From positions 1-7,665 of the forward strand of contig CAKRLG010000042.1 in assembly GCA_934359255.1 (NCBI GenBank): a stretch of DNA of 7,665 bases, given 5' to 3'. Positions 1-6,250 of this stretch are shown here, one piece after another (the stretch's first letter is position 1; each line of letters begins with the position of its first letter). This stretch comes from an uncultured Ruminococcus sp. (GTDB lineage Bacteria; Bacillota; Clostridia; Lachnospirales; Lachnospiraceae). Under the pieces are notes generated by a model. That model made no database searches. It worked only from the letters and a program-made list of their open reading frames with translations, and was not told where the DNA came from. Both the position numbers and the translations under genes were made by a program.

Positions 1-158
1 CGCTGTTCTTCCTCTACAATCATTCTTCCTATCTCATAATAAGCATAGACCATAGAAAGATTAACAGCAGTTTTCGCATTCTTTCTTGCCTGCATCAACA
101 CCTCAGAAATATTTTTCAAAAACTTTGGGTTAATAGAGCTGATTTCATTCTTGCCCAT
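1..158 (-). CDS. DUF1016/YhcG-type N-terminal domain protein, partial (runs off the left edge)
   Basis: Only the first 52 codons are in the window. The start ATG at 158 follows a strong AGGAGGTG site at a normal distance. The product begins MGKNEISSINPKFL and continues through LMQARKNAKTAVNLSM (about residues 21-36) and YYEIGRMIVEEEQ (about 40-52). This pattern, a helix rich in Ala/Arg followed by a tyrosine-rich 'YxEIGRxIVEEEQ' stretch, is what I know from the N-terminal domain of DUF1016 (YhcG) proteins, which carry a PD-(D/E)XK nuclease fold at the C-terminus. Family members often sit near restriction-modification or mobile DNA, but that context cannot be seen here. A promoter lies just upstream at 248-276. 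The catalytic part is outside the window, so nuclease activity is inferred from the family only. Confidence 0.82.
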   Translation of the reverse strand, partial: MGKNEISSINPKFLKNISEVLMQARKNAKTAVNLSMVYAYYEIGRMIVEEEQ

Positions 159-247
159 AATCCTTCACCTCCTCTTAAATAATAAACATATTGATTATAT
201 TCTTATATAATATTTTGTTTACATTGCGCTTTTATTTCTGCAACATG

Positions 248-276
248 ATTATAATATGTATTATCATTCTCTTCAA
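248..276 (-). promoter_or_regulatory. Sigma-A type promoter of the DUF1016 gene
   Basis: On the minus strand TTGAAG (276-271) is followed by exactly 17 bases and then a perfect TATAAT (253-248). Transcription would start near 241 and give a leader of about 80 bases before the ATG at 158. The -35 box lies only a few bases beyond the protease stop codon. No intrinsic terminator hairpin is visible between protease and promoter, so some read-through from the protease gene is possible. A second TATAAT at 199-194 has no convincing -35 box. Confidence 0.65.
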
Positions 277-281
277 TAACT

Positions 282-2015
282 TTAATCTGGCAGGCTACTT
301 TCCAAACAGAGTCGTCCCCATCCCACTCTCGCATTCGGCCACTCCCTCTCCCCGGGCAGCTGTTTTGCTCCGTTAATCAGATAGCTCTTCACCTTCTCCC
401 CGTACAGATACGGATCATTTCCCCGCACAATCCCCCATTCCATCAGAAGTGCTGCCGCTCCGCTGACAAAGGGTGTTGCAAAGGAAGTTCCCGTAACCTC
501 CTGATAACCGCCGCCGGCGCGTGTGGTTCGGATGTTGACGCCGGGGGCGGCGAGGTCGGGTTTGATCTGGAGGGGGAGGCGGGTGTAGCCGCGGCCGGAG
601 AAATCGGCGTAGGACTGACGGTTGGAATCGTAGGCTGCTACGGAGATGGCGGATAGTGCGGTGGAAGGAATCGTAAGTGTGGTTTCCGGTGTCGGGCGGT
701 AGAATCGGGTGGCTTCCCCTACAGTTTTTCCACCGGGAAGCCACATAGAGAATTCTCCCTGCAGGATACGGCGCGGAATCAGACGTATACGCCAGATGCC
801 GCTGTCAATGTAACTCTCTGTGGGAAGAAAATCGATGTAGATTTCCTGCGAAATACTGTAAGGAGACGGTTTTCCATAGTAAATCAGAAGCTGTGTTCCG
901 GCATGCCGGTATCTCTGTGTTCCAAGCTTCTGTTCCAGCGGACCGAGAATCGTTCCGTCCGGATGTAGCAGGGAAATCTCCATTTGATCCTGATAGTTTT
1001 TCCAGATCTGCAGGTTCATAGCCGGTTCATAAGTTCCGATTCCAAGTTCTGTCTCATAATTTTCCCCCTGTCGTACGCATCCCGCCGTATGCCCTGCCTG
1101 ATTTCCTTCGTTACCGGTTCCCACACAGAGTGTCACACGACCATAGCCAACTGCCTGATTCAGATACGTTTCCACCAGAGAGGTTCCGTTATGTGCTCCA
1201 TAACTGTTTCCGAAACTCAGATTGATCACCACCGGCATCTGAAGCTCCTGTGCGGTGCGGATCGCATAATCCACCCCCTGCATCAGCTCTGTGGTTCTGG
1301 GAAATCCATTCGGATCCCGGATCCCCAGCTTCACCACCAGCAGACTGCTCTCCGGCGCTACTCCACGCTCCGTTCCCTGACTTGCTCTTCCATTTCCCGC
1401 TGCGATCCCCAGTACAGCCGTCCCGTGACCACTCGTATCTATACTTGGAACCAGTGCCTCCCTTTCTGTCACCGTATTTGCTTCCAGTGCCCGATTGATC
1501 TGCTCCTGTGTGTACTCACTGCCGATCCGATACCCTTTGGGGGGATTGCCCGGGATCGACTGATCCCACAGCCGCAGGATCCGTGTGGATCCATCCCCAT
1601 TTCGAAAGTCCGGATGCGTATAATCCACGCCCGAATCGATACAGGCAATCAGAATCCCTTTACCAAACAGATACGGCGACTGATTCTGGACCGGATTCAC
1701 ACAGGAAGTCTGCCTGCCTTCATATGCAGCAAAATACAATCTCTTCGGTGCCTCGATATACTCTACCGCCGGATTCTGTGCAAACCCTTCGATCTGATCC
1801 TGTGGAATATCTACAATTCCATAATTTCCAAGAAGGGGTGTAATAACAATCTCATCCGTCTCCAGCTCCGATGCCGCCCCGAAGTAACGAATGATCAGCT
1901 TCCACCTCTGTGTTTCTTTTTCATACCCTGTGTTCAGATTCACAGACGCTTCCCGCTCCCGGGATGTGGCATCCAGCGCGAGATTTAATGTATTACCGGT
2001 TTTCTGATTATTCAT
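282..2015 (-). CDS. S8 family serine peptidase, Csp-like (subtilase with inserted domain)
   Basis: A 577-residue subtilisin-family protease. The triad is complete: Asp127 in ACIDSGVD, His197 in SGHGTA and Ser511 in TGTSFATP. The oxyanion-hole Asn is N302 in GTGNEGN. About 210 residues separate N302 from S511, against roughly 65 in plain subtilisins. The extra stretch (about 315-440, predominantly beta-like) matches the position of the jelly-roll domain inserted in clostridial CspB-type proteases. Residues 1 to about 97 resemble an intramolecular-chaperone prodomain ending near EYIEAPKRLYF. There is no N-terminal signal peptide or membrane segment, so the enzyme is probably cytosolic or spore/forespore-associated rather than secreted. 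The start ATG has only a weak AGGAA site six bases upstream. The family relationship is firm; a role in spore germination (cleaving pro-SleC-like enzymes) is inference, because many such paralogues in Lachnospiraceae have unknown substrates. Codons near 541-600 are unusually GC-rich. Confidence 0.9.
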   Translation of the reverse strand: MNNQKTGNTLNLALDATSREREASVNLNTGYEKETQRWKLIIRYFGAASELETDEIVITPLLGNYGIVDIPQDQIEGFAQNPAVEYIEAPKRLYFAAYEGRQTSCVNPVQNQSPYLFGKGILIACIDSGVDYTHPDFRNGDGSTRILRLWDQSIPGNPPKGYRIGSEYTQEQINRALEANTVTEREALVPSIDTSGHGTAVLGIAAGNGRASQGTERGVAPESSLLVVKLGIRDPNGFPRTTELMQGVDYAIRTAQELQMPVVINLSFGNSYGAHNGTSLVETYLNQAVGYGRVTLCVGTGNEGNQAGHTAGCVRQGENYETELGIGTYEPAMNLQIWKNYQDQMEISLLHPDGTILGPLEQKLGTQRYRHAGTQLLIYYGKPSPYSISQEIYIDFLPTESYIDSGIWRIRLIPRRILQGEFSMWLPGGKTVGEATRFYRPTPETTLTIPSTALSAISVAAYDSNRQSYADFSGRGYTRLPLQIKPDLAAPGVNIRTTRAGGGYQEVTGTSFATPFVSGAAALLMEWGIVRGNDPYLYGEKVKSYLINGAKQLPGEREWPNARVGWGRLCLESSLPD

Positions 2016-2109
2016 GTTTCATTCCTGATGATTTTTTATTCTACTACAATATATGGAAGCAGCTTTTTCCCGTTTACTTTTTCCCCAGATATCTTATCCA
2101 AACAGCTCG

Positions 2110-2154
2110 AACTATGAGAAACACTCTCCGCGAGTTTCTCAAGTTATCGCAGCA
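2110..2154. repeat. Interspersed structured repeat, copy 1
   Basis: A 45-base sequence between the dehydrogenase terminator and the protease start, 38/45 identical without gaps to 6058-6102 in the same orientation. It folds into a long imperfect hairpin (2110-2145): AACT pairs with AGTT, TGAGAA with TTCTCA, and ACTC with GAGT, with one bulged A, a two-base bulge and a 5-base loop TCCGC. It has no U-tract and lies beyond the terminator of the upstream gene, so it is not an ordinary terminator. It lies in the presumed leader or promoter region of the protease. Its function is unknown. Confidence 0.7.
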
Positions 2155-2157
2155 ATC

Positions 2158-2202
2158 AAAAAGACTGCTGTCGGCAGAATCATATTCTACCAAACAGCAG
2201 TC
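2158..2202 (-). terminator. Intrinsic terminator of the mannitol dehydrogenase-family gene
   Basis: The arms GACTGCTGT (2163-2171) and ACAGCAGTC (2194-2202) form a perfect 9-bp stem. The 22-base loop can pair further inside (AGAAT 2176-2180 with ATTCT 2184-2188). On the minus strand the stem is followed by five T residues (2162-2158). It begins about 20 bases after the stop codon at 2223. The T-rich tract on the plus strand (from 2203) could also let it work in the other direction. Confidence 0.8.
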
Positions 2203-2222
2203 CTTTTCTCTTTTTTATTATT

Positions 2223-3842
2223 TTACTGATTTACATATTTATGGATCGTAGCTTTCACGGCTCCCGGTCCCGCAAGCATCTCACGGAACATGGTCTCGAT
2301 TTTTTCTCCCACACCGTCTTTGTACAGATCTGTAAAGAACAGTCTCTCATTGGAAAGAAGCGGTCTCAGCTGATTCGTAAATGTCTCCGGCTTTCCGACT
2401 ACGATATCTTTGAACTGTTCCTGAATCTCTTCGTTCATCGGATCCGGAGCAAGTTCGTAAGTATTTCCTTCGTCATCTACCCCAAGCATGTAACGCAGCC
2501 ATCCGGCAATTCCCAGGGGAATGACTGTCAGTCTGGACGCATCACCGAATTTTTCCGTGTACGCTTTGATCGTCTCACCAAAGCGGATACCTACTCCCTG
2601 GGATACATCCACAGACAGACGCATATTCGTATCGCCCAGATATTCATTCGGGAACCGGTCATGGAACAATTCATCCACGAATGCCTGCGGATCCAGGATG
2701 CCCGGGGTTGGAACAACCGGAAGTCCTTCATCATAGGCCACCATCCGTGCCATCTTCATCATGTCTTCGTTTGTATTTAACATATGCGCAAACAGTTCAT
2801 ATCCCAGTACTACACCCAGCGGACCGGTTGCAGAATGTACCGGATTCAGACACACCGTGACTTTCATACGCTCGGACTCATTGACCGTTTTTCTGTCTGC
2901 CAGATAAACGCCAAATCCTTTCTCCAGTGCCGGGCGACCGTTCGGGAAGCTGTCCTCAATGACCAGATACTGTGGTTTCTCTGCATTGACAAACGGCGCA
3001 ATATAGGTTTTCTTTCCGGTGATTACCGGCTGCATATCTTCCACACCGAGCGCTTCCAGATCTGCTGCGATCTGTTCACTGGGACGTGGAGTGATCTTGT
3101 CGATCATCGTCCACGGAAAGGCAACTATGCTTTCATCACTCACATAATCCATAAAATCCTGATCCACAAAACCGTTTTTCTTCCATTCTTCGGCCATCGT
3201 CAGTACAGACTCCCGCAGTTTCGCGCCGTTTTTGGAGCAATTGTCCATGGAAACCAGAGCGATCGGATATTTTCCTGCTTTATAACGTTCATACAGCATC
3301 GCTGTCAGAACCGCCATTGCTCCGGTGGCTTTGTCCGGGCCGTTCTTGATATCTGCTTCCACAAACGGGAACCAGCTGCCGTCTGCTTTCTGCAGGGCAT
3401 AGCCTTTTTCTGTGATCGTGAAGGAAACCAGCTGCAGGGATGCTGCTTTGAAGATTTCCTTCAGACGGTTCCACTGTTCCGGATTGGATGACTGTGCTTT
3501 TACCGCCTCTGCCAGTGCTCCCAGAACTTTGTATTCTCTGGTTCCGTCACCGTGGAGGATCACGCTCAGGCCCAGATTGTCATAGGGTTTATAGATCTTA
3601 TCTACCACATCGTAATCAAAGGTCTCCACACAGGTAATGCCTCGATCCAGGACACCTTCTTCCAGAAGTCCGTCTGCAATTCCTCCGATGAAAACGCGGA
3701 AAATGTTTCCGATTCCAAAATGCACCCATCCCGGTGCTTCTTTTGCTTTCTCCGATACCGCTTCCACATCGTACCCCGGCAGTTTGATGCCCGCTTTTTC
3801 CCATGGCTGACGATCTTTGATTCCATCCAGTGTTAATTTCAT
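2223..3842 (-). CDS. Mannitol dehydrogenase family protein, probable fructuronate reductase (UxuB-like)
   Basis: A 539-residue polyol-specific long-chain dehydrogenase. The N-terminal NAD-binding motif is visible as HFGIGNIFRVFIG (41-53). Family landmarks follow: SMDNCSKNG (198-206), TMIDKITPRPS (245-255), and the catalytic block KVTVCLNPVH (K327, N333, H336), equivalent to the Lys/Asn/His of mannitol 2-dehydrogenase. Here the Lys sits six residues before the Asn instead of five, which I associate with the clostridial ~540-residue branch. The likely reaction is D-fructuronate + NADH to D-mannonate in hexuronate breakdown; mannitol or another polyol remains possible. The AGGAGG site lies eight bases before the ATG. 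The gene is flanked by terminators on both sides, so it is probably transcribed alone, with no uxuA, uxaC or transporter beside it in the window. An inverted repeat in its leader (3880-3910) is a candidate control site. Confidence 0.82.
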   Translation of the reverse strand: MKLTLDGIKDRQPWEKAGIKLPGYDVEAVSEKAKEAPGWVHFGIGNIFRVFIGGIADGLLEEGVLDRGITCVETFDYDVVDKIYKPYDNLGLSVILHGDGTREYKVLGALAEAVKAQSSNPEQWNRLKEIFKAASLQLVSFTITEKGYALQKADGSWFPFVEADIKNGPDKATGAMAVLTAMLYERYKAGKYPIALVSMDNCSKNGAKLRESVLTMAEEWKKNGFVDQDFMDYVSDESIVAFPWTMIDKITPRPSEQIAADLEALGVEDMQPVITGKKTYIAPFVNAEKPQYLVIEDSFPNGRPALEKGFGVYLADRKTVNESERMKVTVCLNPVHSATGPLGVVLGYELFAHMLNTNEDMMKMARMVAYDEGLPVVPTPGILDPQAFVDELFHDRFPNEYLGDTNMRLSVDVSQGVGIRFGETIKAYTEKFGDASRLTVIPLGIAGWLRYMLGVDDEGNTYELAPDPMNEEIQEQFKDIVVGKPETFTNQLRPLLSNERLFFTDLYKDGVGEKIETMFREMLAGPGAVKATIHKYVNQ

Positions 3843-3878
3843 GGTAAATATCCTCCTCTTTCTTTTTACTGTTATCTG

Positions 3879-3911
3879 TTATCCACATAAATCTTTTTCT
3901 TCTGTGGATAC
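3879..3911. promoter_or_regulatory. Inverted repeat with DnaA-box-like arms in the dehydrogenase leader
   Basis: Plus-strand TATCCACA (3880-3887) and TGTGGATA (3903-3910) are perfect 8-base inverted arms separated by 15 AT-rich bases. With its flanking T the first arm is TTATCCACA, identical to the consensus DnaA box; the second matches at 8 of 9 positions. The site lies 37-69 bases upstream of the ATG at 3842. It could be an operator for a regulator, a leader hairpin or a DnaA-binding site. The symmetry is seen directly; the function is unknown. Confidence 0.4.
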
Positions 3912-4038
3912 CTTGATTTTTGTTTTTCCACTTTTGGTTGCATCTTAATCATAAGTTGAGTTTATATCTTTTTTCCTGAAAAATCCATTGCCAAAAAGCA
4001 TAATTTTTACATTTCTTTTTTGTATGTATTTACCAAAC

Positions 4039-4087
4039 AAAAAAGCAGTTATTTCTGTACTCTTACTTTTGTACAGAAATAACTGCT
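4039..4087 (-). terminator. Strong intrinsic terminator closing the ribU-Nudix operon
   Basis: Two perfect 17-base arms (4044-4060 and 4071-4087) enclose a 10-base loop. On the minus strand the stem begins about 22 bases after the Nudix stop at 4110 and is followed by TTTTTGTTTGG. The stem is longer than most intrinsic terminators, which use roughly 7-12 bp. It separates the operon from the dehydrogenase leader. Confidence 0.88.
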
Positions 4088-4109
4088 TCTTATATTTTTC
4101 AGACACGCT

Positions 4110-4610
4110 CTAGTCGAATACTTCTTTCATACTGTCATAATGAAGGAAAATCCCTTCTTGGGCAAATGCCCGGATTTCTTCCAGTGTAGCGATCTTAAAG
4201 CCTTCCACTTCCTCAGGCTGTACTTTCACATCGTTATCCACAAAGTCCAGAATAAATTTGTAGATATCCACAAAATAGTTGTTTTTTTCCTCCGGGTTTA
4301 CCCGTTTATAGGAAAATGCGTAGCCGCCTGCAGCCTGGCTCACATCAATCCCGGTCTCCTCGCGGATCTCGCGGATCACTGCGTCCCTGGAATCTTCTCC
4401 TGCATTGACTCCGCCTCCCGGTACTTCCCACCAGCCGGCGCCCCATTCTTTGTCCAGCTTTCTCTGTGTGATCAGATAGCGGCCATCCGGACGCTTCAGC
4501 ACACCAAGCACCGTCAGATGGTATTCATCCGGTTTCATGTTCCAGTCGTTTCTCTTCATCGTACGACCGGTTCTCTGTTTCTTTTCATCGTAGATATCCC
4601 AGTATTCCAT
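4110..4610 (-). CDS. Nudix hydrolase (YfcD/IPP-isomerase-like domain architecture)
   Basis: A 166-residue protein with a complete Nudix box: G66-x5-E72-x7-R80-E81-I82-x-E84-E85-x-G87-I88, so the metal-binding glutamates are all present. Upstream, residues 1-30 (EYWDIYDEKKQRTGRTMKR) resemble the start of Nudix proteins related to isopentenyl-diphosphate isomerase and YfcD, in which 'WDI(Y/V)DE' leads into a beta strand and a helix. Nudix enzymes cleave a nucleoside diphosphate linked to another group; the substrate cannot be read from the box. The ATG follows AGGAGA at a normal distance. The gene begins 63 bases after the other Nudix gene, with no terminator between, so it is likely the third gene of the FMN-riboswitch operon. 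The C-terminus FLHYDSMKEVF is intact, and the length is normal. Confidence 0.88.
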   Translation of the reverse strand: MEYWDIYDEKKQRTGRTMKRNDWNMKPDEYHLTVLGVLKRPDGRYLITQRKLDKEWGAGWWEVPGGGVNAGEDSRDAVIREIREETGIDVSQAAGGYAFSYKRVNPEEKNNYFVDIYKFILDFVDNDVKVQPEEVEGFKIATLEEIRAFAQEGIFLHYDSMKEVFD

Positions 4611-4673
4611 AATATTTCTCCTCTGTCTTTTTTCGTGAATATCACTGACCCGTTTTACACACCTGGTACGGAT

Positions 4674-5294
4674 TTATTTTTCTTTGGCATGTAAGAACGC
4701 AAAGGGTTCTTCATCGTGAAGAAAGTGCATCATCATATAGGCACACAGAAGTGCTACCCTTTCTTCTTTCAGGATCCGCGCCACTTCCTTCCGGTCTGCC
4801 AGAACCACTTCAATTTCTTCACTGTCTTCCATGTATTTTTTACTGATCTCACCGGAAGCATATCCGTAAACCGTTCCGCAGCACTCATCTGTCATACCGA
4901 CGGATGTATAATAAGGTTTCTGGTAAATATCCTCCACCTCGATCGGCTCCAGCTTCAGTCCGGTCTCTTCTTTCAGTTCCCGGATCGCTGCGGTGTGATA
5001 ATTCTCTCCCGGATCCACCAGTCCAGCCGGCAGTTCATACACATAACCACCCAGCGGATAACGGAACTGTCGGATCAGTACTACCCTGTCTTTCTTTTCT
5101 CCGTAGAGACTGTAGATGGCCACACCGTCCGGATCATTATTTTCGATATGGCTCAGTTTCAGGTCATCCTCAGTCTTCGCCCGGGATGCCACATAATAGT
5201 GTCCTTCCCGTCCTACTTTATTCACGACATCCAGATCATAGAGATTCAGATATGGATTGGTTGTCTGTTTGTTTACTTTGTTGATTTTTCCCAT
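4674..5294 (-). CDS. Nudix hydrolase, ADP-ribose pyrophosphatase-like
   Basis: A 206-residue cytosolic protein with a perfect Nudix box: G91-x5-E97-x7-R105-E106-L107-x-E109-E110-x-G112-L113. The preceding block RQFRYPLGGYVYELPAGLVD (75-94) is the typical 'RQFR...ELPAG' signature of the NudF/ADP-ribose pyrophosphatase branch, which hydrolyses ADP-ribose to AMP and ribose 5-phosphate. FAD or other ADP-linked substrates are possible in this branch, and the FMN-riboswitch context makes them worth considering, but this is inference. The ATG at 5294 has GGGAGG eight bases upstream. That site can pair with an upstream CCTCC (5322-5318), which may modulate translation. The gene lies 50 bases after ribU, with no terminator between them, so co-transcription is likely. 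Confidence 0.9.
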   Translation of the reverse strand: MGKINKVNKQTTNPYLNLYDLDVVNKVGREGHYYVASRAKTEDDLKLSHIENNDPDGVAIYSLYGEKKDRVVLIRQFRYPLGGYVYELPAGLVDPGENYHTAAIRELKEETGLKLEPIEVEDIYQKPYYTSVGMTDECCGTVYGYASGEISKKYMEDSEEIEVVLADRKEVARILKEERVALLCAYMMMHFLHDEEPFAFLHAKEK

Positions 5295-5344
5295 CTGGTA
5301 TTCCTCCCGTTTCGGCCGGAGGCTGGTTCTACAGGACTGATCAA

Positions 5345-5998
5345 TTACGCCTGAGAGCCTTTTAATAACCGGCTGATATGTTTATATAATACCAGAGTTA
5401 TCAGGGAAACCACAATACCTTTTATAATATTAAACGGTGCAACACTGAAAAGACAGAACGTTGTCAGACTGTGGATTGCCGGAATGATGGCTGCTCCCAT
5501 CTCCACAAAGGTATCTACCGGCATACCAAATGCTTTTCCGTAAGCCGGAAGCAGTAACAGACCATTCACCAGAGCACTGGCCACTGCCATACATACGATT
5601 CCGGTTACCATACCGATGATTGCATGTTTCTTTGTTTTTGCCTGTTTATAAATAAAGCCGGCCGGCATAACCAGTGCGCATCCCATGATAAAGTTACCAA
5701 GTTCTCCCACACCTGCGGTCGTTGTTCCGTTCAGGACAAAGTTCAGCAGAATCTTGATCAGTTCGATCACTGCCGCTGCCAGCGGTCCCATCGCAAACGC
5801 CCCGATCATGATCGGCACTTCACTCAGATCTATCTTATAAAAACTCGGTGCAATAAACGGCATCGGCACCTCCCAGAGCATCAAAACAGTAGCTACTGCC
5901 GCCAGCATGGCAATCTGCACCATGGTTCTGACACCTGTATTTCTCGTAGTTCCAGTCTTTTTCGCAGTCTCTGCTGCTTTTGTTGTTGTGTTGTTCAT
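5345..5998 (-). CDS. ribU: Riboflavin ECF transporter substrate-binding S component
   Basis: A 217-residue integral membrane protein with about six hydrophobic segments (roughly 25-43, 58-77, 80-92, 101-119, 124-150, 175-206). The motif PSFYKIDLSEVP (51-62) followed by GAFAMGP (66-72) and GELGNFIMG (98-106) is characteristic of RibU. The protein binds riboflavin at the outer face and works with the shared ECF module (EcfT plus two ATPases), which is encoded elsewhere. The assignment is independently supported by the FMN riboswitch in its leader. I chose ATG 5998 because an AAAGGAG site lies ten bases upstream (6015-6009). A start 30 codons earlier at 6088 would be in frame, but it lies inside the repeat hairpin, lacks a comparable site and encodes a non-conserved basic stretch. 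The Thr/Lys/Ala-rich first 22 residues are a poorly conserved cytosolic tail. It is the first gene of an operon with two Nudix hydrolases. Confidence 0.93.
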   Translation of the reverse strand: MNNTTTKAAETAKKTGTTRNTGVRTMVQIAMLAAVATVLMLWEVPMPFIAPSFYKIDLSEVPIMIGAFAMGPLAAAVIELIKILLNFVLNGTTTAGVGELGNFIMGCALVMPAGFIYKQAKTKKHAIIGMVTGIVCMAVASALVNGLLLLPAYGKAFGMPVDTFVEMGAAIIPAIHSLTTFCLFSVAPFNIIKGIVVSLITLVLYKHISRLLKGSQA

Positions 5999-6057
5999 TT
6001 TCTTCAATCTCCTTTCTTTCTCAAAAGGAAATTCCCGGTTTCTGCAGCCTGACACAA

Positions 6058-6102
6058 AACTATGAGAACCACGCTTCGCGCGTTTCACAAGTTACCGCGG
6101 CA
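6058..6102. repeat. Interspersed structured repeat, copy 2 (in the ribU leader)
   Basis: Same 45-base element as 2110-2154, with seven substitutions. Both copies begin AACTATGAGAA. The hairpin is kept: ACGC pairs with GCGT around loop TTCGC. The stem pair that is T-A in copy 1 (2125/2133) is G-C here (6073/6081). One substitution (A at 6087 opposite A6065) breaks a pair; one falls in the bulge, one in the loop, and two lie outside the stem. It lies between the riboswitch terminator and the ribU start, so it is transcribed whenever the terminator is read through. Confidence 0.7.
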
Positions 6103-6106
6103 GTCG

Positions 6107-6135
6107 CCAAGGTCTCGTACAGGCACGGACTTTGG
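6107..6135. repeat. Second hairpin adjoining repeat copy 2
   Basis: Plus-strand CCAAGGTC (6107-6114) pairs with GACTTTGG (6128-6135), with one G-T wobble. CGT (6116-6118) continues the stem with ACG (6125-6127) around a 6-base loop, leaving one bulged T. The fit is better on the plus strand; on the transcribed minus strand the wobble becomes a C-A mismatch. It has no counterpart next to copy 1, so it may belong to a longer form of the repeat or be independent. Confidence 0.4.
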
Positions 6136-6149
6136 CTCGTTGCTCGCGT

Positions 6150-6181
6150 AAAAAACCCCGGAAAGTAAATCCTTTCCGGGG
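6150..6181 (-). terminator. Riboswitch-controlled intrinsic terminator upstream of ribU
   Basis: On the minus strand CCCCGGAAAG (6181-6172) and CTTTCCGGGG (6165-6156) form a perfect 10-bp stem with a 6-base loop, followed by six T residues (6155-6150). It lies between the FMN aptamer and ribU, the normal place for an expression-platform terminator. Its 5' side, extended to ACACCCCG (6184-6177), is fully complementary to CGGGGTGT (6353-6346) inside the aptamer, a plausible antiterminator pairing when FMN is absent. Confidence 0.87.
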
Positions 6182-6200
6182 TGTTCTCTCTGTGCTTTTC

Positions 6201-6223
6201 TTTCCTGATATAAAATCAGAAAA
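6201..6223 (-). other. Hairpin between aptamer and terminator
   Basis: On the minus strand TTTTCTGAT (6223-6215) can pair with ATCAGGAAA (6209-6201) around a 5-base loop, with one U-G wobble. It sits in the linker of the riboswitch and may be part of the expression platform. The pairing is visible; the role is not established. Confidence 0.4.
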
Positions 6224-6250
6224 TCCATATTTTACGCTTACACACGCTGC

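Noticed and set aside
984..1988. A 334-codon open frame on the plus strand opposite the protease gene
   Set aside because: It mirrors the minus-strand gene, its product is rich in Cys, His, Arg and Ile with no recognisable domain, and there is no ribosome binding site. The protease on the other strand has an intact catalytic triad.
2016..2109. A sporulation sigma factor (SigF/SigG-like) promoter for the protease
   Set aside because: A CATATA-like -10 is present near the gene start, but no convincing -35 element at the right spacing could be found, so it is not called. No clear sigma-A promoter was found either.
2784..3491. A 235-codon open frame on the plus strand opposite the dehydrogenase gene
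   Set aside because: Its composition (many Phe, Arg, Cys, His) is typical of antisense shadow translation, and the minus-strand gene is clearly the real one.
3879..3911. A replication origin based on DnaA-box-like sequences
   Set aside because: There are only two boxes, no dnaA or dnaN nearby and no box cluster; a control site or hairpin is more likely.
3912..4040. Promoter of the dehydrogenase gene
   Set aside because: The AT-rich sequence contains several -10-like strings, but none has a matching -35 at 16-18 bases, so I cannot choose one.
5999..6088. 30-codon N-terminal extension of RibU
   Set aside because: It lies within the repeat hairpin and leader, lacks a good ribosome binding site and is unlike RibU N-termini; ATG 5998 has an AAAGGAG site.
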